The notes under the pieces: model-generated
The model's database searches: none
Seen by the model: only the letters and a program-made list of their open reading frames with translations
Told to the model about the DNA's origin: nothing
Assembly (NCBI RefSeq): GCF_009695635.1
Contig: NZ_VUNN01000004.1
Coordinates: forward strand, 1 to 64,000
Direction: 5' to 3'
Origin: Bullifex porci
GTDB taxonomy: Bacteria; Spirochaetota; Spirochaetia; Sphaerochaetales; Sphaerochaetaceae
Length of the DNA stretch: 64,000 nucleotides
Position numbers and translations under genes: made by a program
Shown: in pieces, positions 43,438-51,463 of the stretch
How the letters are laid out: every line of letters starts with the position of its first letter
Position numbering within the stretch: the first letter of the stretch is position 1

Positions 43438-44397
43438 TTATTTTGCACCCATAGTACAGGTTGCGAAGTGTCCTGGTGCAACTTCCTTTAATACAGGATC
43501 TTGCTTACACTTCTCACTTGCAAATGGACAACGCTTAGCGAATCTACAACCAGGTTCTGGATTAATTGGGCTTGTAACCTCACCCTTTAATGTAACCTTC
43601 TCTCTATTTCTTCTAGAAAGATCGATTGTAGGAATAGCATTTAATAAAGCTCTAGTGTATGGATGGAGTGGACTCTTAAATAGCTCGTCTGAGGTTGCAA
43701 GCTCAATAACTTGGCCCATGTACATTACCATAATCTGATCACTAATGTGCTTTACTACAGCGAGGTCATGAGTGATAAACATATAGCTTAAGCCCTTATT
43801 ATCCTGTAAATCCATAAGTAGATTTAGAATCTGAGCTTGAATTGATACATCAAGAGCTGATACAGGTTCATCACAAACTAAAAACTTTGGCTCTAATATC
43901 ATTGCTCTAGCAAGACCAACACGCTGTCTTAAGCCACCATCTAATTCATGTGGATATAAGTTTGCATGGTTAGAAGGAAGTCCACATAGCTCCATTATTC
44001 TATCTGCCTTCTCCCTCTTTTCAGCCTTTGAAAGCTTTTCACCAGTACCAACTACCTCAAGAGGCTCCATGATTAAAGCGCGTACACTCATTCTAGGGTC
44101 TAGAGATGAATATGGATCTTGGAAGATCATCTGCATATTTCTCTGAACCTTATGCATCTCACGCTTCTTATACTCAAGGATATTTTCACCATTATATAAA
44201 ACTTGACCGGAGGTAGCTTCATGAAGACGTAAAATTGTTCTTCCTAAGGTTGATTTTCCACATCCTGATTCACCTACAACTCCAAGAGTTTTACCTTCAA
44301 AAATCTTAAAGTTTACATCCTCTACAGCATGTAAGAGGCCACGTGGTGTCTTAAAGTATTTTTTAACATTTACTGCTTCAACTAAAGGTGTGCTCAT
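43438..44397 (-). CDS. Muropeptide/oligopeptide ABC transporter ATPase (OppF-type)
   Basis: ATPase of 319 residues. Walker A is GESGCGKST, Walker [12 protein letters not shown]. The signature reads LDGGLRQRV rather than LSGGQ-type, with Asp in place of the conserved Ser, an oddity that may weaken ATP hydrolysis at one site. The C-terminal cysteine-rich extension (GCRFAKRCPFASEKC) is present. The true start is the ATG 44395-44397, which overlaps the OppD stop by one base; a TTG one codon earlier is in frame. It forms the ATPase pair with the next upstream gene. Confidence 0.9.
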   Translation of the reverse strand: MSTPLVEAVNVKKYFKTPRGLLHAVEDVNFKIFEGKTLGVVGESGCGKSTLGRTILRLHEATSGQVLYNGENILEYKKREMHKVQRNMQMIFQDPYSSLDPRMSVRALIMEPLEVVGTGEKLSKAEKREKADRIMELCGLPSNHANLYPHELDGGLRQRVGLARAMILEPKFLVCDEPVSALDVSIQAQILNLLMDLQDNKGLSYMFITHDLAVVKHISDQIMVMYMGQVIELATSDELFKSPLHPYTRALLNAIPTIDLSRRNREKVTLKGEVTSPINPEPGCRFAKRCPFASEKCKQDPVLKEVAPGHFATCTMGAK

Positions 44398-45374
44398 CAA
44401 ATGCCCTCCTTACTAAATAAATGACAGAGAATACCATGGTCATTTTCATAAACCATTGGAGGAGGAGTTGTCTTACACTTTTCACTTGCATGTGGACAAC
44501 GCTCTGCAAAGCAACAGCCCTGAACCTTTATTCTAGGGTCACCCATACGTCCAGCTATAGGACTTAAGCGAGTAGCTGTAGATGTTAAATCTGGAATACA
44601 GTTAATTAAGCCCTTTGTATATGGATGGTTATTTCCCTCTCCAAAGATATCCTCAACCTTTCCAATTTCAACTACTCTACCACCATATACAACTGCAACA
44701 GCATCACAGAATTCAGCAACAACACCAAGATCGTGAGTAATTAAAATTACTGCAGAGTTAAACTTCTCCTTTAACTCCTTCATAAGCTCCAAAATTTGGG
44801 CCTGGATGGTAACATCAAGAGCGGTAGTAGGTTCATCTGCAAGTAGTAGCTCAGGCTCTGAAATAAGTGCCATAGCAATAACAATACGCTGCTTCATACC
44901 ACCAGAAAATTGGTGAGGGTACTCAATCTTTCTCTCTGCTGGGATACCAACTAAACGGAAGATTTCATCTACCTTTTGGTTTTTCTCATCCTTCGATAAA
45001 TTAGGGAAGTGGAGATTTAAAACCTCAAGAACCTGGTCTCCTACACTCTTTACAGGATTTAAGCTTGTCATAGGATCCTGGAAGATCATAGAGATCTTTC
45101 TGCCTCTCAAGCCAAGCATATAGCTCTCAGGCTTATCAAGAAGCTCATCACCCTCATAGATAATAGAGCCAGATGTAATCTTTCCAATCTTCTTTGGAAG
45201 TAGGCGTAAAATTGAAAGAGCAAGGGTTGTTTTACCAGCACCTGTTTCTCCTACTAATCCAATTTTCTCGCCTCTTTTAACATTCAAAGAAAAGTCATTG
45301 AGCGCATATACAATCGCATCATCGGTAATATATTCTACATTTAGTTTTTCAATCTGAAGTAGATCATCATTCAT
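44397..45374 (-). CDS. Muropeptide/oligopeptide ABC transporter ATPase (OppD-type)
   Basis: ATPase of 325 residues with Walker A GETGAGKTT, signature FSGGMKQRI and Walker B LLLADEPTTALD, plus the Opp C-terminal cysteine-rich region (GCCFAERCPHASEKC). It belongs to the family 5 importer in the MurNAc operon, 15 bases downstream of the OppC-type gene. Confidence 0.92.
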   Translation of the reverse strand: MNDDLLQIEKLNVEYITDDAIVYALNDFSLNVKRGEKIGLVGETGAGKTTLALSILRLLPKKIGKITSGSIIYEGDELLDKPESYMLGLRGRKISMIFQDPMTSLNPVKSVGDQVLEVLNLHFPNLSKDEKNQKVDEIFRLVGIPAERKIEYPHQFSGGMKQRIVIAMALISEPELLLADEPTTALDVTIQAQILELMKELKEKFNSAVILITHDLGVVAEFCDAVAVVYGGRVVEIGKVEDIFGEGNNHPYTKGLINCIPDLTSTATRLSPIAGRMGDPRIKVQGCCFAERCPHASEKCKTTPPPMVYENDHGILCHLFSKEGI

Positions 45375-45389
45375 CTTATTTTCCCTTTA

Positions 45390-46268
45390 TCAGTTCTTGC
45401 TCTTTGGGTCAAAGGCATCTCTTAAACCATCACCAATGAAGTTAACAGCCATAACAGTAAACATAATACATAGACCAGGAATAAGACCGAGGTATGGATA
45501 ATATCTAATGTTAATCTTATTTTCACTGATGATAGTACCCCATTCAGGAGTTGGAGAAGCAACACCAAGTCCAAGATATCCCATTGAGGAGATACTTAAG
45601 ATTACAGCACCAAGAGTTAGTGTTGCTGCAACAACGATTGGTCCAATACCATTAGGAAGGATGTGCTTTAAAATTATTCTCATAGAGGAAGAGCCGTAGC
45701 ACTTTGCAGCCTCTACATACTCCATGTTTCTAAGAGTTAATACAGATGAACGTACTGTTCTAGCAAAACGTGGAATTTGAGCAATAGCAAGCGCAACTAC
45801 TAGGTTAAATACACCATTGCCTAGGGCTGTAATGATTGCCATAGCTAAAAGTGCTGGTGGAACAGCCATTAGCGCATCTACTATACGCATTAATATGGTA
45901 TCAACCTTACCACCGATAAAGCCTGCGATACCACCTATGATTGCACCAAAGACAAAGGCTATAGCAATAATCGCGATACCACATAGTAGCGATATTCTAC
46001 CGCCATATAGGACTCGGGCAAGCATGTCTCTTCCTAATTCATCTGTACCAAAGATATGCTCAACACTTGGGCCTTGGAGCTTTTGTCTAACATTTTGTTC
46101 AATAACTTTCTCATATGGGATAAATACTGGAGCTAGTAATGTAACTATGATGATAGCAGAAAGCATAGCGACACCAAGCATTGCAAGCTTATTCTTTTTA
46201 AACCTGTAACCGATAAGCTCCCATGAGCTATATTCTGATAGTGGCTTTTTATTCTTTTTCTTCAACAT
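45390..46268 (-). CDS. ABC transporter permease (OppC/DppC-type) of the MurNAc operon
   Basis: Permease of 292 residues. The family block FGTDELGRDMLARVLYGGRISL and the EAA loop EYVEAAKCYGSSSMRIILKHILPNGIGP are intact, and the extra N-terminal helix lies at about 30-52. It pairs with the OppB-type gene nine bases upstream. It should import muropeptides or amino sugars linked to peptides, as the operon holds MurQ and a MurNAc-type kinase. Confidence 0.92.
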   Translation of the reverse strand: MLKKKNKKPLSEYSSWELIGYRFKKNKLAMLGVAMLSAIIIVTLLAPVFIPYEKVIEQNVRQKLQGPSVEHIFGTDELGRDMLARVLYGGRISLLCGIAIIAIAFVFGAIIGGIAGFIGGKVDTILMRIVDALMAVPPALLAMAIITALGNGVFNLVVALAIAQIPRFARTVRSSVLTLRNMEYVEAAKCYGSSSMRIILKHILPNGIGPIVVAATLTLGAVILSISSMGYLGLGVASPTPEWGTIISENKINIRYYPYLGLIPGLCIMFTVMAVNFIGDGLRDAFDPKSKN

Positions 46269-46277
46269 ATTAATCCC

Positions 46278-47207
46278 CTATGAAGCAAAGTCGATACGTG
46301 GATCAACAATCGCACAAATTAAGTCAACTATGAGGTTGATAATACCAACAATTATAGTAACGAAGATAATTACACCCATTACTACAGGTACATCACGGCT
46401 CTTAACGGCATTTACAAGCATTACTCCAATACCAGGAATAGCAAAGATGTTTTCAGTTACGATAGCACCACCGATACCGCCTGCAAAGCTAATACCAATT
46501 TGGGTAATAACTGGAATTAAGCTATTTCTTATTGCATGGTGGTAGAGTACCTTTTTCTCATCTGCACCCTTAGCACGAGCAGTTCTGATGTAATCCATCT
46601 TAATTACATCGAGCATACTAGTTCGGCTCATTCTTATCATAGTTGCAAGGGAGGATGCACCTAAAATAATAGATGGCAAAATAAAGTGCTTCCAAGAGCC
46701 AACACCCGATACAGGAAGCCATCGCAGCGTTAGACAGAAGAATATTTGGCATAGCGTACCTAGCCAAAAGGCAGGCATTGAGGCAAGTAGCATTACTAAG
46801 AAGGTGCTACCATAGTCTAACAGGCTATGCTCCTTTACTGCAGATGCAATTCCAAGAGGAATTCCAAAGCCAACAGCAAATAGGACTGAAAGAGTTGTAA
46901 CGAGAAGTGTATATGGAAGTCTTCTTGCAAATTCAGGAAGAATTTCATATCCACTTGTCCATGATGAGCCGAAATCTAGACGGCAAGCATCAAACATATA
47001 TCTAACATATCTTATCAACAAAGGTTGATCGAGATTGAGTTCATGTTTAAGTTCAGCAATCTGCTCAGCAGTTGCTTCATCTCCTAAGATTGATTTAACA
47101 ACATCTCCAGGAGCAAATGATAATATTACGAAAAGGACAAAGGTAACGGCTATGATTACAGGGATAAGCATCAATAACCTTTTCAATGCGTATTTAAGCC
47201 AGTTCAA
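46278..47207 (-). CDS. ABC transporter permease (OppB/DppB-type) of the MurNAc operon
   Basis: Permease of 309 residues starting NWLKYALKRLLMLIPVIIAVTFVLF, with the DQPLLIRYVRYMFDACRLDFGSSW periplasmic stretch and EAA loop DYIRTARAKGADEKKVLYHHAIRN. It follows the binding-protein gene after a strong hairpin (47239-47264). AAGGAATT precedes the ATG. Confidence 0.92.
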   Translation of the reverse strand: MNWLKYALKRLLMLIPVIIAVTFVLFVILSFAPGDVVKSILGDEATAEQIAELKHELNLDQPLLIRYVRYMFDACRLDFGSSWTSGYEILPEFARRLPYTLLVTTLSVLFAVGFGIPLGIASAVKEHSLLDYGSTFLVMLLASMPAFWLGTLCQIFFCLTLRWLPVSGVGSWKHFILPSIILGASSLATMIRMSRTSMLDVIKMDYIRTARAKGADEKKVLYHHAIRNSLIPVITQIGISFAGGIGGAIVTENIFAIPGIGVMLVNAVKSRDVPVVMGVIIFVTIIVGIINLIVDLICAIVDPRIDFAS

Positions 47208-47238
47208 TGTTTAATTCCTTATAATGAAAAACTTTTGA

Positions 47239-47264
47239 TTTGTGGGGGAAGATTCCCCCACAAA
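47239..47264 (-). other. Very strong intercistronic hairpin after the MurNAc-operon binding-protein gene
   Basis: TTTGTGGGGGAA and TTCCCCCACAAA are exact inverted repeats of 12 bases around GA; ten pairs with a six-base loop are the likely form. It is 12 bases after the stop of the binding-protein gene. The RNA that follows has UUUUUC only after AAAAG, so read-through must be large enough for the permeases. Probable partial terminator or mRNA stabiliser. Confidence 0.75.
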
Positions 47265-47275
47265 GACCAATTAAC

Positions 47276-48799
47276 TTATTTCCAGTACCAATATCTGAAG
47301 AGGTAGTAGTTAAGACAGTGAGCACCTACTCCGCCTAAGTCAGCGTTATAAGCGATAGTTGTAATTCCATTGTAGAGAGGAACCATGTATGCCTCATCTG
47401 TGATGATGTTACAGATTTCTGTGTAGTAAGGAAGACGTGCATCGCCCTGAGCTGAACATCCCTTCTGTGAAAGCTGATAAATCTCTGGAGCTCTTGGGTA
47501 GCTTACGCTTTCTGCAAATCTAGTTGGCTTGAAGAATCCGGCAATAGCATCTGCATCAGGAATTGATGAGAGGTTATCACAGAGGTAACCATCAAAGTCA
47601 CGAGAACCATCGCGGCTTCTTAATGTTGTGTTATCAACAGCATCAACCTTACAGTTAATACCAACAGCCATGAGCTGAGCCTGGATTACCTTAGCAGCTG
47701 TTTCATAGTTTGTACCAGCCTGAACGAGGATACCAAACTCTTCATTCTTGTAGCCAGAAGCTGCGAGATACTGCTTAGCCTTCTCTACATCCTTAGTTAC
47801 AATGTGTAAGCCAGAAGTTGGGTGACCTGTATACATTGGGCAGAGGTCAACATCAATAAGAGTTGCTGCACCATTGTTTACTGCGATATTAACTTCTTCC
47901 TTATCGATTGCAGCCTGAACAGCCTTTCTGAAATTAATGTCACTTGTGATACCATTTCTTGCATTTAAGTAAAGTGTAATTCTACCAGTTGAAGAAGCAA
48001 CACTTGTGTTAATCTTAGGATCCTTTTCAAATCTTGTTACCATCTCAATAGAAGGGTTACCCATTACATCATAGTCACCATTCTGGAGGCCAAGAATCAT
48101 TGTGTTAGGGTCAGCTACGAGCTCAATTTGAATAGTCTTAACAGCTGGAGCACCTCTCCAGTGTTCTTCGTTAGCTTCCAATGTGATGTAGTCGTTAGCT
48201 GCATAAGCTGTGAGCTTATATGGGCCTGTTCCAACTGGTGCATTCTGATAACCTTCATCACCAACCTCTTCCCAATAGCTCTTACAAGCAACGCCACCAA
48301 CACGAGATGCAACACAATATGGGAATGCTGCATATGGAGCTGAGAGTTCAACTTCAACAGTATAAGGATCTACGATACGACACTCTTTGTAGTTAATCAA
48401 AAGAGGTCCACCAAGAGGTCCCTGAGAACCTTTATCTAATGAGAACTTAACATCTTCAGCTGTCATTTCTCTTCCATTTGTAAACTTAACACCCTTTCTC
48501 AAGTGGAAAGTATAGATAGTACCATCAGCACTAAGATCATAGCTTTCAGCTAATGCATTTGAGAGGGAACCATCGTTTTCAAGGCAGAGCAAGTTATCGT
48601 ATACGTTAGCGAGTACGATGTTATCATCGCCACCACAGCCTGCACTTGTTAAGTGGAAGAAACGATAAGGGTTTCCAGCTACTGTGAAAGTAACCTTGGT
48701 TTTATCTGCTGTTGAAGCAGAGGCGGATTCACTTGCACCGCCTGCAAATACAGGAACCATCAATACTACTAATAAAGCGAATACTAATAGTTTTTTCAT
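47276..48799 (-). CDS. Family 5 solute-binding protein of the MurNAc operon
   Basis: Periplasmic binding protein, 507 residues. The signal peptide ends VPVFAGGASES and has no lipobox. Family 5 blocks include NVYDNLLCLENDGSLSNALAESYDLS and YTFHLRKGVKFTNGREMTAEDVKFSL. It resembles DppA/MppA-type receptors, and MppA binds murein tripeptide, so a muropeptide or MurNAc-containing ligand fits the operon. GGAG precedes the ATG. It is followed by a hairpin that separates it from the permeases. Confidence 0.88.
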   Translation of the reverse strand: MKKLLVFALLVVLMVPVFAGGASESASASTADKTKVTFTVAGNPYRFFHLTSAGCGGDDNIVLANVYDNLLCLENDGSLSNALAESYDLSADGTIYTFHLRKGVKFTNGREMTAEDVKFSLDKGSQGPLGGPLLINYKECRIVDPYTVEVELSAPYAAFPYCVASRVGGVACKSYWEEVGDEGYQNAPVGTGPYKLTAYAANDYITLEANEEHWRGAPAVKTIQIELVADPNTMILGLQNGDYDVMGNPSIEMVTRFEKDPKINTSVASSTGRITLYLNARNGITSDINFRKAVQAAIDKEEVNIAVNNGAATLIDVDLCPMYTGHPTSGLHIVTKDVEKAKQYLAASGYKNEEFGILVQAGTNYETAAKVIQAQLMAVGINCKVDAVDNTTLRSRDGSRDFDGYLCDNLSSIPDADAIAGFFKPTRFAESVSYPRAPEIYQLSQKGCSAQGDARLPYYTEICNIITDEAYMVPLYNGITTIAYNADLGGVGAHCLNYYLFRYWYWK

Positions 48800-48819
48800 C
48801 TTGGTATCTCCTTTTTCTA

Positions 48820-49575
48820 TTAAAGACAGTTTTTAATCCAATCACAAGCTAGGTCAAACCAGCTAGAAGCATGGTTATTTACGTCTTCCTCTCTTTCAGC
48901 AGTAATATCTGTTGCGAGAGAAAGCGCATGAGGACCCTTCTCATATATATGAAGCTCAAAGGCTATATTATTTTTTCTTAAAGCAGAGGCAAAAATTAAA
49001 GAGTTTTCAACTGGAACCTTCTCATCCTCAAAGGTATGCCAAATAAAGAATTTTGGAGTTTGGCTATCTACTCTATCCTCTAAGCTAACCCAAGAGCGAA
49101 GTGCTTCATCATTCCCGCATAAATTATCGAGTGTAATTTTATTTTCAAATCTTCTCGAAATTAATACTGGATAGGAAAGCACACAGCCATTAGGACGACA
49201 ATCATATTCCTTAATTCTTTCTTCCTTATTAAATAGAGTTGCAACTGAAGCAGCTAAATGCCCACCTGCACTAAAGCCACATAAAAAAACCTTTTCATAC
49301 CCAAGCGTTTTTTTGATATAGTCGATTGCTTTAGCAGTCTCAATAAGTTGCTTAGGATAGAGATCTCCTTTATTGGTACTGTATTGTAAAACAGCTGCAT
49401 CAAACCCTCTAGAGAGGAAATTATATGCAATATCCTCTCCTTCCCTAGGGTTACAGAAGAAATATCCACCACCAGGAATAACTAATACTATTGACTCTTT
49501 CTTTGCTCTTTCATGAAGGTAAAGATCGATATATGGGATATTATTTTCAGATTGAAGATAAATTCTTTTATTCAT
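48820..49575 (-). CDS. Alpha/beta-hydrolase, acetyl-esterase type
   Basis: Esterase of 251 residues. The oxyanion motif is VLVIPGGGYFF, the nucleophile elbow GFSAGGHLAAS (Ser about 107) and the base His is in KGPHALSLA near the C-terminus. It resembles acetylxylan or carbohydrate acetyl-esterases of the BD-FAE type. I start it at MNKRIYLQ (49573-49575) because AGGAGG lies five bases before it; the ATG overlaps the regulator stop (ATGAATAA). In the MurNAc operon it may remove O-acetyl groups from peptidoglycan sugars (inference). Confidence 0.82.
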   Translation of the reverse strand: MNKRIYLQSENNIPYIDLYLHERAKKESIVLVIPGGGYFFCNPREGEDIAYNFLSRGFDAAVLQYSTNKGDLYPKQLIETAKAIDYIKKTLGYEKVFLCGFSAGGHLAASVATLFNKEERIKEYDCRPNGCVLSYPVLISRRFENKITLDNLCGNDEALRSWVSLEDRVDSQTPKFFIWHTFEDEKVPVENSLIFASALRKNNIAFELHIYEKGPHALSLATDITAEREEDVNNHASSWFDLACDWIKNCL

Positions 49576-50428
49576 CCTTTCCTCCTGAAGCAACATTTCT
49601 CCAAGTTTCCTTTAATGTTGCCAATGCACTAGTAGAATTACTATTGATAAGCATTTGATAGAGTATATCAACAACTATTAGCATTTGAAGTCTTGATACA
49701 GTTGCACCATCTCTAAAGATAGCTTCAGAAGGAGCAACAGGAATGTGATAGTTAGCACTGTTCGCTATAGGGTTGCTTCCGGCTCTAGTAATTGCAATAA
49801 CTGTTGCACCCTTTTCCTTAGCAATAGATACTATACTCTTTATCTCTGATTTCATACCTGAGTATGAAAAGGCAATTACGAGGTCTCTTGAATCAAAGGA
49901 GGTAACCTGTACTTTAGCTAAGTCAAAATCATCATCACAATTTGATAGAATACCTATTCTAACAAGCTTTTGATGGAAGTCCTTAGCAACAACTCCACTT
50001 GCTCCAACACCACATATTAATATATGTCTACTATTCTTAATTGCAGAAACAACGCTCTCTAAAGTATCGTTATTGAGAAACTTATTAAGATTATGTATAG
50101 ATGAAATAGCATTATTCATTACATTAGAAATAATGCCATCGGTTGTTTCCATTGATTTTGATTCATCACTCTCAATAGAGCCAATATTTACTTCCTCATC
50201 CTTTGCAGCTCGTGCAATTAAGAGCTTTAGCTCTTGGAAGCCTGAAATATTCATTCTTTTACAAAATCTAGTAACAGTTGCAGGAGAGGTCTTGATGTGC
50301 TCTGCGTATTCAATAATTGTAGATGATAATAATAATCCTGGATCGCGAATGATAGCATTAGCAACCTCTAGCTCTTTAGAGGAGAAGTAATCTCTATTAT
50401 TCATTATCTTCAGCAGGATTCCATTCAT
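49568..50428 (-). CDS. RpiR-family regulator (MurR-like)
   Basis: Transcription factor of 286 residues with an RpiR helix-turn-helix (1-77: TVTRFCKRMNISGFQELKLLIARA) and a SIS sugar-phosphate domain (from about 125: ILICGVGASGVVAKDFHQKL). E. coli MurR, of this family, senses MurNAc-6-phosphate. It is the first gene of the eleven-gene MurNAc operon. The N-terminus MNGILLKIMNN aligns with other RpiR proteins, so the first ATG is used, yet no Shine-Dalgarno precedes it and the likely start of transcription is next to the ATG, hinting at a leaderless message. Tandem dyads lie at 50465-50502. Confidence 0.88.
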   Translation of the reverse strand: MNGILLKIMNNRDYFSSKELEVANAIIRDPGLLLSSTIIEYAEHIKTSPATVTRFCKRMNISGFQELKLLIARAAKDEEVNIGSIESDESKSMETTDGIISNVMNNAISSIHNLNKFLNNDTLESVVSAIKNSRHILICGVGASGVVAKDFHQKLVRIGILSNCDDDFDLAKVQVTSFDSRDLVIAFSYSGMKSEIKSIVSIAKEKGATVIAITRAGSNPIANSANYHIPVAPSEAIFRDGATVSRLQMLIVVDILYQMLINSNSTSALATLKETWRNVASGGKDE

Positions 50429-50464
50429 ATATTATACCTTAAATCCACATTCTTCAGCTGTCAA

Positions 50465-50502
50465 CGAAAATTTTTTTCAATTTTTACTGAAAATTTATTT
50501 CA
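50465..50502. promoter_or_regulatory. Tandem RpiR-type operators upstream of the MurNAc operon
   Basis: TGAAAATTTATTTCA (50488-50502) is a dyad with TGAAA/TTTCA arms, and CGAAAATTTTTTTCA (50465-50479) is an imperfect copy 23 bases away, about two helical turns. A TTGACA on the minus strand (50459-50464) abuts the second copy. The nearest regulator is the RpiR protein encoded just downstream. Confidence 0.6.
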
Positions 50503-50592
50503 ATTTGTTCAAGGTTAGAACAAACATACATTTCCTCTACTTAATAAGGGAAATAGAAAAATTCCTGTAAATAATAAGAAAAAGAGATTTCT

Positions 50593-51279
50593 TTATAAAT
50601 TTTGGTTAATAAAAGTAGTAATAGCATCAACACTTATATCCTGCTGTTCTTCTGCAGATATAGTTGCTTCAAGATCACCCTTTTGAAATCCATAGTTACC
50701 AAATTGAGCGTGGTTTCCACCTTCAATTTCAACTATATTTTTAGTGTAATTAATTTTATCCTCTACACTTTGGTTTAAAGATCCATATATTGTTAATGTT
50801 CTTTCTTCTGGGTAATCACCATAAATGTATGAGCCAAGAAGTATTAAGCCTTCAACCTTTTCTTGGTTTTTTGCAGCATAACTTGATGCCATAGCACCAC
50901 CCATAGAGTGACCTGCAATATACCAATACTTTATATCACTATTATCTTTAATTATTTTATCTGCAGCATTGCTGTTAAATATTGCCATATTAAAAGGCAT
51001 CTTAACTAAGACAGTAGTAAAACCCTTATCTCTTAGCTTTGATAAAATTGGTAAATAGCTTTCAGCTTCGACCTTTGCTCCTGGATAAAATATTATGCCA
51101 ATCTCACTATTTCCCTTTAAAATGATACTATCTTTACTTACAATAATATTTTCTTCATCTAAAACCTTTAGAGCGTCAGTTTCTGCATGGTAATAATCAT
51201 TTACATATAATGTAAAAGCAACTCCTATTATTAGAACTAATAGTAGTAGCAATAATATTATTTTTTCTTTCTTCTTCAT
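50593..51279 (-). CDS. Membrane-anchored alpha/beta-hydrolase
   Basis: Protein of 228 residues. The N-terminus KKKEKIILLLLLLVLIIGVAFTLYV is a membrane anchor, then an alpha/beta-hydrolase domain with IGIIFYPGAKVEAESY, the nucleophile elbow AGHSMGGAMAS (Ser about 130) and the base His in EGGNHAQFGNYG. The catalytic part faces outward and belongs to a family of unknown substrate. I start at the ATG 51277-51279 preceded by GGAG, not at the TTG four codons earlier. It is a single gene downstream of the MurNAc operon promoter region, on the same strand but separate. Confidence 0.8.
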   Translation of the reverse strand: MKKKEKIILLLLLLVLIIGVAFTLYVNDYYHAETDALKVLDEENIIVSKDSIILKGNSEIGIIFYPGAKVEAESYLPILSKLRDKGFTTVLVKMPFNMAIFNSNAADKIIKDNSDIKYWYIAGHSMGGAMASSYAAKNQEKVEGLILLGSYIYGDYPEERTLTIYGSLNQSVEDKINYTKNIVEIEGGNHAQFGNYGFQKGDLEATISAEEQQDISVDAITTFINQNL

Positions 51280-51463
51280 TTTTATCTCCAACTAATATTA
51301 ACACCTAATAGTAAGAACAAAGGAAATAATTAGCTGTATTTCTCAAATTTACGAAAATTTAAAAGTTTTTTTGTATTACTAGTAGGAGGTAATAAAAAAA
51401 GAGAGAGTAAATTCTCGTTATACTTTCTCGCCAAATACTATATTTTCAAAAAGGATAACAATT

